Origin: an uncultured Ruminococcus sp.
GTDB lineage: Bacteria > Bacillota > Clostridia > Oscillospirales > CAG-272
Direction of reading: 5' to 3'
Length of the DNA stretch: 7,161 bases
Assembly: GCA_902766575.1 (NCBI GenBank)
Contig: CACXED010000013.1
Location: forward strand, 1-7,161
Positions 1 through 6,918 of this stretch are shown here, one piece after another (positions within the stretch are counted from its first letter, which is position 1; the number at the start of each line of letters is the position of its first letter). A model generated the notes under the pieces. That model made no database searches, was not told where the DNA came from, and saw only the letters and a list, made by a program, of their open reading frames with translations. The position numbers and the translations under genes were made by a program.

Positions 1-620
1 AAGACGATCGGAATGTAATTTTCGCGGCGTATAGCCTCAAGCAGGGCGAGATTGTTTTCGCGATTAAAAGGCGATCCCGCGCCGCGGTTCTCGGTTATGC
101 AGCGCTTTGAGTAGAACTCGTCGCCGACGAGAATATAGTCCTGCCAGCCGTGCCGCAGCATAACGACCGACGAGCCGGGAGAATGTCCTCCGATCTTCTT
201 GACCGCCAGCCTGTCCGGCGAGATGTCAAAGGAGCAGCGGTCGTCAAAGACCTTGACCCGTCCGTCCTGCGGCAGATAGCCCTTTCCGAGCTCTGCTTCT
301 TCCCGTTGGATATAGATGTCCGCGTTGGGAAAATGCCTGACGCCGTCGATATGATCGTGATGCGCGTGGGTGATGATTATATCGGTGATCTCCTCCGGCT
401 CGAGCCCGGCGAACTTCAGCGCCAGATAGGACTCCATGAACAGCGGAGTCTCAAAGCCGGGCATATCGTCGCAGCCGGCGTCGATGAGGATATTCCTGCC
501 GTTCGCACGGATGAGAAAGTACAAAAGCGCGATAGGCAGCTTTTTTTCGGGATCGCCGCCGGAAAAGACCCAGCTCTCCGGCAGAGTCGTCTCACCGTAT
601 TTTATAGCGGTTAATGTCAT
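1..620 (-). CDS. MBL-fold metallo-hydrolase, lactonase-like (partial, 3' end outside window)
   Basis: I read 206 codons from an ATG at 620; the gene runs off the left edge. Seen: the metallo-beta-lactamase zinc signature HAHHDH at residues 85-90 (H85, H87, D89, H90), GGHSPGS with the next ligand H146, and GDE with the bridging D167. The last expected histidine ligand lies beyond the edge. The N-terminus has a LIDAGC strand (residues 45-50), also typical of the fold. Such proteins are soluble cytoplasmic di-zinc hydrolases; the layout (PEKKLPI, then IDAGC, then THAHHDHIDG) resembles the N-acyl-homoserine-lactonase-like branch, but the substrate cannot be read from sequence. The start overlaps the stop of the upstream SGNH hydrolase gene as ATGA, so translation is probably coupled and the gene is the fourth of a cassette. 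Fold and metal binding are confident; lactonase activity is only a guess. Confidence 0.88.
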   Translation of the reverse strand, partial: MTLTAIKYGETTLPESWVFSGGDPEKKLPIALLYFLIRANGRNILIDAGCDDMPGFETPLFMESYLALKFAGLEPEEITDIIITHAHHDHIDGVRHFPNADIYIQREEAELGKGYLPQDGRVKVFDDRCSFDISPDRLAVKKIGGHSPGSSVVMLRHGWQDYILVGDEFYSKRCITENRGAGSPFNRENNLALLEAIRRENYIPIV

Positions 621-1645
621 TTTGTCTCTCGCTCGAGGATCTCGCCGAGCTTGTCGGCGATCTCTCTTACTCCCTCCACATTAGGATGCACGAAATCTCC
701 CGAAAGCCCGCGAGGACCTGTCAGAAGCCCGCGTCCGGGTATGTGCATGATTTCGTGATATGTCTTTGCCCTCGACTCGCAGGCGTGCTTTACAATATTT
801 CTGAACTCGTCGGCTTTCGGGATTCCCTCAAAATCGCCGTTATGGTAGTATATATCGATCACGAACAGCTTCTTTCCGGGATTTTTAGTGAGCATCGCGT
901 CGAGCAGATAGTCGACTCTCGCCGCGAATTCTCCGCTTTCGAGTCCGAGCGCGTTTATTCCGAGCTCGAGCACCGCAAAATCCCAGCTTCTGGGATTTAT
1001 ATCGTTCGACTGCTCGGATATGTAGTCGCAGACCTCGCGCTCGAGCAGGCAGGCGCCGGCGAAGCCGTAGCTGTAGAAATCGCAGTTCAGCCGGTGGGCT
1101 ATCTGCGAGAGATAGGTCAAATTCGACGAGCAGGCGAGGCTCCCGTGGGTTATCGACGAGCCGTACATCATAAAGCGCTTTTTCGGAACCTCGGTCGGCA
1201 GCGGAGGTCGGACGTCGCCCTTTGCGTCAAGCAGCACGAGCTGTGCGGACTCGAGGGTCAGGCGTATTACCTTAGGGTCGTAGGCGTAGCCCGAGGCGTC
1301 GCTGAGCCTTTTCAGCGCTTCTGGGTTCGGGTGATTCTCGATGGTTATCGTCGTCGGCTCGCTGCCGATGTAATAGCTGAGCGTCTGCCAGCCCGACTGG
1401 ACTCCGCCGAAGTAGAGCAGCGCGCGGGTGTGAGCGCCGGGAGTGTCCATTTTCAGCGTTATCTCGGCTTTTCCGGAGTTCAGCACGAATCTGAACTCAC
1501 AGCCGGCGGTGTTGCAGGCCATACGCTGACCCTGCGCGCCCATGACCGCGCGAACCTTTGACGGGAGTCTTGACATCAGATGCCCGCCGCCCTCAAATGG
1601 TATCAGCTCGGCGACGTTGTAGAGCTCGAAATTGTTGTAGAGCAT
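617..1645 (-). CDS. SGNH/GDSL-family hydrolase with N-terminal beta domain
   Basis: A 342-residue protein, probably an esterase or carbohydrate deacetylase. Seen in order: an N-terminal region of about 150 residues rich in beta strands, like the accessory domain of SsfX3-type hydrolases, then the catalytic SGNH domain. Block I is YGSSITHG (161-168, probable nucleophile S164), block II is the glycine in GFAGACLLE (194-202), block III is ELGIN (G229, N231), and block V is DFVH (D317, H320). All four SGNH residues are therefore present. There is no signal peptide, so it should act in the cytoplasm. I chose the ATG at 1645 because AGGCAGG lies about 8 nt upstream; an in-frame TTG at 1669 lacks such a site. 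It lies 42 nt after the radical SAM gene and overlaps the MBL gene by ATGA, which argues for co-transcription. The substrate is unknown; removal of acyl groups from a sugar would fit the neighbours. Confidence 0.88.
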   Translation of the reverse strand: MLYNNFELYNVAELIPFEGGGHLMSRLPSKVRAVMGAQGQRMACNTAGCEFRFVLNSGKAEITLKMDTPGAHTRALLYFGGVQSGWQTLSYYIGSEPTTITIENHPNPEALKRLSDASGYAYDPKVIRLTLESAQLVLLDAKGDVRPPLPTEVPKKRFMMYGSSITHGSLACSSNLTYLSQIAHRLNCDFYSYGFAGACLLEREVCDYISEQSNDINPRSWDFAVLELGINALGLESGEFAARVDYLLDAMLTKNPGKKLFVIDIYYHNGDFEGIPKADEFRNIVKHACESRAKTYHEIMHIPGRGLLTGPRGLSGDFVHPNVEGVREIADKLGEILERETK

Positions 1646-1687
1646 TGTTGTTACCTGCCTTTCGCACAAAATTGAGGTGTTTGAAAA

Positions 1688-2293
1688 TCAGAGCATCTCT
1701 CTGACTCTGAGCGTCACTCCGGCGTCGTCGGCGATCTTCTGGCAGACGTCGATATCCGCGTCCGGTATCGAGCCGCGGACGACCGAGAAGATCACTCGCG
1801 GAATATATTTTTTTGCGCGGCGGGCGTAGTCGATCAGCGCGTCGAAGGCGCGCTCGCCGAACTCCGAATGGCAGACCGACTGATAGCTTTTCGCGTTCGC
1901 GCAGTTCAGGCTTACCGAGAGGGTGTCGACCAGTCCGGCAAGCTCGGGCGTGGTGTCGCGGTTGTTGATGAGATCAGCCTGACCGTTGGTGTTAATGCGG
2001 ATCTTAAGGCTCGGGTGAGCTCTTTTAAGCTCGCGCATGACCCAGACGATATCGTCCTGACGCTCGGTCGGCTCGCCGTAGCCGCAGAAGACGAGCTCGG
2101 GGAATTTTTCGGGCTCGCGGCGCTCGATGTCGGCTAAAATCTCCTCGCGGGTCGGCTCGCGATCGAGCCAGAGGTCGCCGTAGAGCGCCTCTCCGTGAGA
2201 ACGGACGCAGAAGTCGCAGCTGTTGGAGCAGCGGTTGGTCGTGTTCACATAGAGCGAATCTCCGACCGTATAGGTTATCGTGATATTTTTCAT
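1688..2293 (-). CDS. Radical SAM protein, TatD-associated-like family
   Basis: A short (201-residue) radical SAM enzyme. Seen: the [4Fe-4S]/S-adenosylmethionine cysteine motif C22-x3-C26-x2-C29 within NRCSNSCDFC, a GGE-like loop GYGEPT (71-76), and the INTNGQ strand (100-105) usual for SAM contacts. The opening YTVGDSLYVNTTNRC and the small size match my memory of the family called 'radical SAM protein, TatD family-associated', which is normally coded near a TatD nuclease and has no known reaction. There is no C-terminal SPASM or other auxiliary-cluster domain, and the chain ends after a VTLRVREM strand. No TatD gene is visible here; the neighbours are a glycoside-hydrolase-like gene 1 nt upstream and an SGNH hydrolase 42 nt downstream. 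It has no clear ribosome binding site of its own, so translation probably depends on ribosomes finishing the upstream gene (TAA-A-ATG). Confidence 0.9.
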   Translation of the reverse strand: MKNITITYTVGDSLYVNTTNRCSNSCDFCVRSHGEALYGDLWLDREPTREEILADIERREPEKFPELVFCGYGEPTERQDDIVWVMRELKRAHPSLKIRINTNGQADLINNRDTTPELAGLVDTLSVSLNCANAKSYQSVCHSEFGERAFDALIDYARRAKKYIPRVIFSVVRGSIPDADIDVCQKIADDAGVTLRVREML

Positions 2294-2294
2294 T

Positions 2295-3797
2295 TTATTT
2301 CAGCACAAATGCCAGCTTATTGTTTTCGGAAGCGAATTTTCTGCCGTCAAAGCTGCCCTCAGCGACCTCGAGACGGTATTCGAAGCCGTTGTGACGGTAG
2401 TTCACTCCTCCGTCGAAGCCGACGATATCGGAACAGTCGGGTCTGACCGAGAAATCCGCGGTAAAATCGTCCGCGCACTCGAAAGCTATCCGCTCTGGCG
2501 ACGCGAACAGCTTGACGAGCTTTCCGTCGGCTGAGAAGCGGATGACCAGCTCGTCCCCGTCGCGGCAGACCGAGAGGATCTTTCCTCTGCCGAAGAAGAT
2601 CCCCGCGTCGGTCTCCTCGTCCGACCAGAGCATACCCTCCATGACCGGCAGGGTGTCGTAAACTGCGGTATCCTTGTCCGTCGGCTCGTCGAGCAGACGG
2701 TCGCGGTATTTTTCGTCGAATTTATGTATATCTCTTATCGAGATCCTGCCGTCAGCCTCGCTGAAATTCAGGCGGTAGTTCTTGCAGTCGTACCAGACCG
2801 ACTGACAGCCGCTCTCGTGCCAGTCGTTTATAGCCGTGATCGCTGTCGCCGGAGTGTCCCTGTAGGTCTCACGGAACAGCTTTGACGTTTCTCCGAGCGT
2901 CTTGACCTCAACGAGCCCGGCCTTTTCCGCCTTTGCGAGATATTCGTACTGCATACGGAGAGAATTCTTCATCGGCGGATAGGGGAAGCTGTTCTCCTGA
3001 CCCATCTGAGTGTAGCCGAAGCCCATGTTCTCGCTTGCGAACACCGTGGAGAAATACCAGTCGACCCAGCGCTCGTCCATTCCGCAATGCCATGTCGGCT
3101 CGAGGGTGTAGAGCGACAGTCCGCCCTTGTTGAGCCGGGGATAGGGGCTCTTTTCGCAGTAGCAGTGGATCGGGTCGGCGCCGAGCAGACGGAATACCGG
3201 CGCGTCGATGCGGTATTCCTCGGTCTGAGCCGGGCAGAGGATATTCTCGCGCGACGGATAGTAGGCGCCGTTGTAGTAGCCTCCCCAGAGCGTGTAGCCG
3301 TCGGTGCCCCACTGCTCGCGGCAGATCGCAAAGCCCGACACGCCGTATTTTTCGCGCATATATCCGACTGAGAACGAGTCGAGCAGCCACGAGCCTACCG
3401 ACGCGGGATAATATCCGAAATGAAGCCGGAAATTCTCCATAGCCTCGTCCACGAGCCGTTTTTTTTTTTTTTTTCTGTAGGCGGGAAGAAATCCGGGGCA
3501 GACGTGCCAGTCCCACTCAAAGCCGGGGCGACCGCGCCATTTTATCCCCGCCTTTTCGCAGAGCGGCTGCACGACCTCAAACCAGAAGCCGAATTCGGTT
3601 CTGCCGTCGTCTGCGTCCTTGATCAGCGTCTGGAATTCGGACTGATTGAGCGCGTCGTACTGGAGGAGAATGGTATTCTGAAAGCCGTATTTCTTGTTGA
3701 GCCTGATCTCCTGACGTATAGTCTCGGTGAGGTCGAGCGAGCGGTCACGCGGCTCTTTTCCGCGGACAAAATTTATGATATTGACAATATTCGCCAT
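2295..3797 (-). CDS. Glycoside hydrolase/deacetylase-like protein of unknown function
   Basis: A 500-residue protein without signal peptide or membrane segments. Seen: a first part (about 1-330) rich in aromatic and acidic residues, with motifs such as EFGFWFEVV, FEWDWHV, VGSWLLDS, GTDGYTLWGGYYN and PTWHCGMDERW, typical of sugar-active barrel enzymes; then a linker and a beta-rich C-terminal domain (about 390-500). The pattern resembles Bacteroidetes/Clostridia proteins of the DUF3863/DUF3864 type, thought to have a GH57/deacetylase-like barrel; I recall this rather than having tested it. A catalytic role on a carbohydrate is likely but the substrate is unknown. I chose the ATG at 3797 because AAAGGAAAG lies about 5 nt upstream; an ATG at 3821 has no such site. 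Five lysine codons (K109-K113) sit in a run of 16 adenines, a probable slippage site. It is the first gene of the four-gene cassette. Confidence 0.72.
   Translation of the reverse strand: MANIVNIINFVRGKEPRDRSLDLTETIRQEIRLNKKYGFQNTILLQYDALNQSEFQTLIKDADDGRTEFGFWFEVVQPLCEKAGIKWRGRPGFEWDWHVCPGFLPAYRKKKKKRLVDEAMENFRLHFGYYPASVGSWLLDSFSVGYMREKYGVSGFAICREQWGTDGYTLWGGYYNGAYYPSRENILCPAQTEEYRIDAPVFRLLGADPIHCYCEKSPYPRLNKGGLSLYTLEPTWHCGMDERWVDWYFSTVFASENMGFGYTQMGQENSFPYPPMKNSLRMQYEYLAKAEKAGLVEVKTLGETSKLFRETYRDTPATAITAINDWHESGCQSVWYDCKNYRLNFSEADGRISIRDIHKFDEKYRDRLLDEPTDKDTAVYDTLPVMEGMLWSDEETDAGIFFGRGKILSVCRDGDELVIRFSADGKLVKLFASPERIAFECADDFTADFSVRPDCSDIVGFDGGVNYRHNGFEYRLEVAEGSFDGRKFASENNKLAFVLK
3459..3474. 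repeat. 16-nt homopolymer (A16 on the coding strand)
   Basis: Sixteen T on the plus strand, read as A16 in the glycoside-hydrolase-like gene, covering the last base of an AGA arginine codon and five AAA lysine codons. The surrounding coding sequence is GC-rich, so the run stands out. The frame is intact at this length. Losing one A leads to a TAG at 3397-3395 and a protein of about 133 residues; gaining one A opens another frame that stays open to 2908, giving about 297 residues. Confidence 0.97.
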
Positions 3798-3830
3798 AAT
3801 GCTTTCCTTTCGATGCTGCATCTGTTCGAA

Positions 3831-3861
3831 GAAAAAGCTGCCGCAAAGCGGCAGCTTTTTC
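3831..3861 (-). terminator. Rho-independent terminator after the ferredoxin gene
   Basis: A perfect 14-bp inverted repeat (GAAAAAGCTGCCGC and its complement) with a 3-nt loop, containing a GC-rich core GCTGCCGC and ending in a T run on both strands. It lies 69 nt past the ferredoxin stop and 33 nt before the start of the glycoside-hydrolase-like gene, so it should end ferredoxin transcripts and reduce read-through into the cassette. By sequence it could work in both directions, but no plus-strand gene is seen nearby. Confidence 0.92.
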
Positions 3862-3929
3862 CTGTGATGTAAAGAAGGTTGATTACTTGAGGGATAATCC
3901 TCAGATCCTGATTACTTATAAAAGCGGAC

Positions 3930-4103
3930 TCAGTCTTCCTTCTTGGGAGCCTCAACGGGGCAGACGCTTGCGCAGGAGCCGCACTCGATGCACTCGTCAG
4001 CGTTGATCTCGTACTTGCCATCGCCTTCCTTGATGCAGCCGACAGGACATTCGTCCGCGCAGGCGCCGCAAGCGATGCAATCGTCACCGATCTTGTATGC
4101 CAT
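3930..4103 (-). CDS. 2[4Fe-4S] ferredoxin, clostridial type
   Basis: A complete 57-residue ferredoxin, a small cytoplasmic electron carrier of anaerobic metabolism. Seen: two cluster motifs, C9-x2-C12-x2-C15-x3-C19-P and C38-x2-C41-x2-C44-x3-C48-P, related by the internal pseudo-twofold repeat of the family. The length and acidic character are typical. There is one extra cysteine, C23 in PVGCI, which also occurs in some homologues and is not expected to be a cluster ligand. I chose the ATG at 4103 because GGAGGTG (plus-strand 4114-4120) lies 10 nt upstream and the -10/-35 boxes lie farther upstream; the longer reading from 4169 would start within the promoter. It appears to be a single-gene transcript with its own promoter and a strong terminator downstream. 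The partner enzyme is not shown by the context. Confidence 0.95.
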   Translation of the reverse strand: MAYKIGDDCIACGACADECPVGCIKEGDGKYEINADECIECGSCASVCPVEAPKKED

Positions 4104-4141
4104 TTTCAGATAACACCTCCGTCTTGTTGATTTCTGTATCA

Positions 4142-4169
4142 ATTGTACCACATTTTTTTGAAATTGCAA
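4142..4169 (-). promoter_or_regulatory. Sigma-A-type promoter of the ferredoxin gene
   Basis: On the minus strand, -35 TTGCAA (4169-4164) and -10 TACAAT (4147-4142) are separated by 16 nt, and TGG directly before the -10 makes it an extended -10 element. The predicted start of transcription near 4135 would give a leader of about 30 nt carrying the GGAGGTG site. Confidence 0.75.
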
Positions 4170-4175
4170 TAGGTA

Positions 4176-4212
4176 AGCGAAAAAATTTATAATCCATTCA
4201 TAAAATTTCGCT
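4176..4212 (-). terminator. Weak hairpin downstream of ricT, possible terminator
   Basis: Arms AGCGAAA and TTTCGCT (plus-strand 4176-4182 and 4206-4212) form a 7-bp stem around an AT-rich loop, starting 10 nt past the ricT stop. The stem is poor in GC and no T run follows it, so it may act weakly or with Rho. It also lies just upstream of the ferredoxin promoter, so a regulatory role there is an alternative. Confidence 0.3.
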
Positions 4213-4222
4213 CTCGGATTTT

Positions 4223-5686
4223 TCAGCTTTCGGAAGCGGGCTCAGACTTTTCCGGCTTTTCTTCCTGAACGGCAGGCTTTTTGACGCCCTTTCCGCCGAT
4301 CACCTTGAGCTGATCGCGGTGAAAGACTTTAGGCGGCGTGTCGGGTCTTCCGGTGAAGCGGACGCGGCAGAGACCGGCGAGGGGCTGTACCTCTATTACC
4401 GTTCCGTCTCCGTCGGGAGTGGAGACGATCTGATCGACCTTGGGCGTTTTGCGTATCTCCTCGGCATAGGTGTCGTACTCGTAGCGCAGGCAGCACATCA
4501 GTCTGCCGCAGGCTCCGGAGATCTTTGCCGAATTGAGCGAGAGGTTCTGCTCCTTCGCCATCTTTATCGAGACCTGAACGAAGTCGGAAAGGAAGGTCTT
4601 GCAGCAGAAGGGTCTGCCGCAGATGCCGATCCCGCCAAGCAGCTTGGTCTCGTCGCGGATGCCGATCTGCCTCAGCTCGATACGGGTTCTGAACACCGAC
4701 GCCAGATCCTTAACGAGCTCGCGGAAATCGACCCGTCCCTCGGCGGTGAAGTAAAAGAGCAGCTTGGAATTGTCAAAGGTGTACTCCACATCGACGAGCT
4801 TCATTTCGAGCTTGTGCTCGGCTATCTTCTCGCCGCAGACCGCGAAAGCCTCGGCGGCTCTGGCGGCGTTTGCCTCCGAGCGGGCGATATCGTCCTGAGT
4901 AGCTCGGCGGACTACCTTTCTGAGCGGCAGCACGACCTCGCGCTCTGTAACCATGCGGTTTCCGACGTCGACAGTGCCGAACTCAAGTCCGCGCGCGGTG
5001 TCGACGATGACCGAGTCCATGCGTCTGAAGCTGTGTCCGTCGGGATCGAAATAGTAGATCTTACCGTTCGCCTTGAAGCGGACGCCGACTATCTCAAAGG
5101 TTGGGAGCGGCTCGGGCTCTGGAAGCTCGGCTGTATCGACGCTCTGATCCGTTTGGAGGTCAGGCTCGGAGCCGGGAACTTCGTCGGCGCTTGCCGCCGA
5201 ATTGAGCTCCTCAAAGACCTCAGCCTCGGAGGGAGAGCCCTCGGCGGGAGCCGTGACCTCGATATACTCGCTGATCGCGTTCTCCTCCTCGGTGATCTCG
5301 GTTATCTCCTCGTTTGACAGATTTCCGGAGACCTCGCGCTGATCCCGGTTGTTCTTCCGCCGACCGTGCGGACGGCGTTTCTGATTCTGCTGAGACCTTT
5401 TTGGCGCAGAATCGGACTGCTCGTCGGAGCGAGTCTCGGGCTTCTGGCGCGGCTTGTTCTGATTCTGACTGTCGCGGCGCTCGGGACGCGGAGACTGGCT
5501 CTGTTCGGCTTCGGGAGGGAGATCGTAGCGTCCGGGCTTTACGGTTATGGAGCCGTTGGGAGAGCTCTCGTCGCCCTCGCGCTGAGGCTTTTGCTGATTT
5601 CTGCGTCGGCGGAAATTATTTTTATTATTATTGTTGAAATTCTTCTTGCCCTCGCTGTTTTCGGGCGGATTGCTGTTGTTGTCCAT
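4223..5686 (-). CDS. ricT: RicT (YaaT), PSP1-domain iron-sulfur protein with long N-terminal extension
   Basis: RicT works with RicA and RicF in Bacillus as an iron-sulfur complex that acts with RNase Y in mRNA maturation and affects sporulation, competence and biofilm formation. Seen in this 487-residue protein: a PSP1 domain from about 197 to 465, with cysteine motifs GICGRPFCC (C356, C361, C362) and GACGRLMCCL (C393, C398, C399), plus C284, and the hallmark stretches VSIKMAKEQNLSLN and KISG. Residues 1-120 are low-complexity and basic (Asn, Arg, Gln), and 121-195 are acidic and Pro/Glu-rich; the Bacillus protein, about 275 residues, lacks this. A short Lys/Glu tail closes the chain. The ATG at 5686 is the only usable start: TAA lies two codons upstream in frame and the next methionine is residue 223. 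The ribosome site is weak (AAGGG, 12 nt away). It follows holB by 61 nt, as in Bacillus, and likely shares its promoter. Confidence 0.95.
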   Translation of the reverse strand: MDNNSNPPENSEGKKNFNNNNKNNFRRRRNQQKPQREGDESSPNGSITVKPGRYDLPPEAEQSQSPRPERRDSQNQNKPRQKPETRSDEQSDSAPKRSQQNQKRRPHGRRKNNRDQREVSGNLSNEEITEITEEENAISEYIEVTAPAEGSPSEAEVFEELNSAASADEVPGSEPDLQTDQSVDTAELPEPEPLPTFEIVGVRFKANGKIYYFDPDGHSFRRMDSVIVDTARGLEFGTVDVGNRMVTEREVVLPLRKVVRRATQDDIARSEANAARAAEAFAVCGEKIAEHKLEMKLVDVEYTFDNSKLLFYFTAEGRVDFRELVKDLASVFRTRIELRQIGIRDETKLLGGIGICGRPFCCKTFLSDFVQVSIKMAKEQNLSLNSAKISGACGRLMCCLRYEYDTYAEEIRKTPKVDQIVSTPDGDGTVIEVQPLAGLCRVRFTGRPDTPPKVFHRDQLKVIGGKGVKKPAVQEEKPEKSEPASES

Positions 5687-5747
5687 ATATTACCATAGCC
5701 CTTGCGGATTTTTTGAGCAAAGGCGTCCTTTCTTCCCCACTTGGGGA

Positions 5748-6791
5748 TCATCTTCCGGAAATTATCGCCGAGGCGCGCATGGCGGTCCTCGTTTTTGAAA
5801 GCTGTAGATTCACGTTCCCGTCGAGCTCGTCCGACGCCTGTGAAAAGAGGTCGAACAGCCGCATCAGCCGCATCGACGTGTAGTCGTGAGACAGCTCGCG
5901 CGCCTCGTCCTCCGACACGAAAAATTCGGGACGGAAGCTGTGCGTGAGCTTTGCCGCTGTGAGATCCCTTACCGCGGCTCCAAGGAGCGAATAGAGCTCG
6001 GACAGCTCGGAGCGCTGCTTTATATCGGGGAGTCTTGCGGCGTATTCAAAGAACGCGAGCTCTCCGCCCGGCTTCTGACGTCCGGCGAGGAGCTTAAGAT
6101 ATTCCTCGGCGGCTCGCCAGCTTTTAAGGCATCCGGCGGCGAGCTTTGGGTCGCAGAGCTCCCTTGCGGCTCCGAGACTTCCGCCGGACATCCTGACCGC
6201 GACGTCGAATTCCTCCCGGTCGGACGCGGCGAGCTCCCTTGCGGTCCCGTCGTTTTCAAGCAGCCAGTCGGAGATCATCCTGTCGGACAGAGGCTCGAGC
6301 CGCAGCACCGGAGCGCGGCTGAGTATCGTCGGCAGCAGATTTCCGGTATTTTCGCAGAGCAGCAGGAACAATATCCCGTCGGGCGGCTCCTCGAGCAGCT
6401 TGAGAAGCGCGTTCTGAGCCTGAGCGTTCATCGTGTCGGCGGCGGGGAACACATAGGTCTTGACGTCGAGGTCGTTGGCTCTGAATACCGCGTCGCCGCG
6501 GATCCGCCTTATGACGTCGACTCCGAGCTGAACCTTGTCGCGGTCGGCTTCAACGTAGATCACGTCGGGCGACTGCTCGCGCATTATTTTGTCGCAGGAC
6601 AGGCATTTCATGCAGGGGGAGTCGTCCTCGCGGCAGGCGAGCGCGGCGCAGATCAGCTTTGCGAGAGTGCGCTTGCCCGAGCCCCTCGCGCCCTCGATTA
6701 TATATGCGTGCGAAAGCGATCCGCCGCTGATATCCTCCCTTACGCGGGAGATCAGCGCGTTATTTCCGAGAAAGCTGTCAAAGCCCGACAT
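5748..6791 (-). CDS. holB: DNA polymerase III delta' subunit (HolB)
   Basis: Part of the clamp loader that opens the beta sliding clamp and places it on primed DNA; cytoplasmic, at the replication fork. Seen in 347 residues: Walker A GARGSGKRT (34-42), a zinc module with C53, C60, C63 and C66, the conserved NALLKLLEEPP block (127-137), and the arginine-finger motif as SRA (158-160), normally SRC. The Walker B region reads YVFPAADTM (113-121) and lacks the DEAD-type acidic pair, as in ATPase-inactive delta' subunits. The short length and the ricT neighbour distinguish it from DnaX. I chose the ATG at 6791: AAAGGAAG lies about 7 nt upstream and the consensus promoter lies upstream of that. The frame is open to 7013 but would then include the promoter. 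It is first in a holB-ricT unit. Confidence 0.93.
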   Translation of the reverse strand: MSGFDSFLGNNALISRVREDISGGSLSHAYIIEGARGSGKRTLAKLICAALACREDDSPCMKCLSCDKIMREQSPDVIYVEADRDKVQLGVDVIRRIRGDAVFRANDLDVKTYVFPAADTMNAQAQNALLKLLEEPPDGILFLLLCENTGNLLPTILSRAPVLRLEPLSDRMISDWLLENDGTARELAASDREEFDVAVRMSGGSLGAARELCDPKLAAGCLKSWRAAEEYLKLLAGRQKPGGELAFFEYAARLPDIKQRSELSELYSLLGAAVRDLTAAKLTHSFRPEFFVSEDEARELSHDYTSMRLMRLFDLFSQASDELDGNVNLQLSKTRTAMRASAIISGR

Positions 6792-6834
6792 GAGCGCACT
6801 TCCTTTCCGACGGCGAGCTGTCTTTCTGCGTAAT

Positions 6835-6863
6835 ATTATATCAGAATAAAGCCGATATGTCAA
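6835..6863 (-). promoter_or_regulatory. Consensus sigma-A promoter of holB-ricT
   Basis: On the minus strand, a perfect -35 TTGACA (6863-6858), a 17-nt spacer and a perfect -10 TATAAT (6840-6835), preceded by TGA, so it is also an extended -10. The expected start near 6828 gives a leader of about 37 nt up to the holB ATG. Confidence 0.9.
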
Positions 6864-6918
6864 GTCCAAACCTGAGCGATTTGAAAGCCGGTCGCATCGG
6901 CTCGAATCAGGGCGGAGA

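Noticed and set aside
614..1561. A long plus-strand open frame (315 codons) opposite the SGNH gene
   Set aside because: It mirrors the minus-strand SGNH gene, whose motifs and ribosome site are clear. Its translation shows no domain, and such antisense frames are common in GC-rich coding DNA.
5545..5751. A 68-codon minus-strand frame whose ATG overlaps the holB stop as ATGA and runs into the ricT start in another frame
   Set aside because: The overlap would suit translational coupling, but most of the frame lies inside ricT, the product resembles nothing known, and no Shine-Dalgarno sequence sits at a convincing distance. It remains a weak possibility as a leader peptide.
5886..6833. A 315-codon plus-strand frame opposite holB
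   Set aside because: It is an antisense shadow of holB; it has no recognisable motif and no ribosome binding site of note.
6878..6908. An imperfect hairpin (AGCCG / CGGCT core) between the divergent promoters
   Set aside because: The core is only 5 bp with a 7-nt loop and a few flanking pairs. It lies upstream of both promoters and would not be transcribed from either, so chance is likely.
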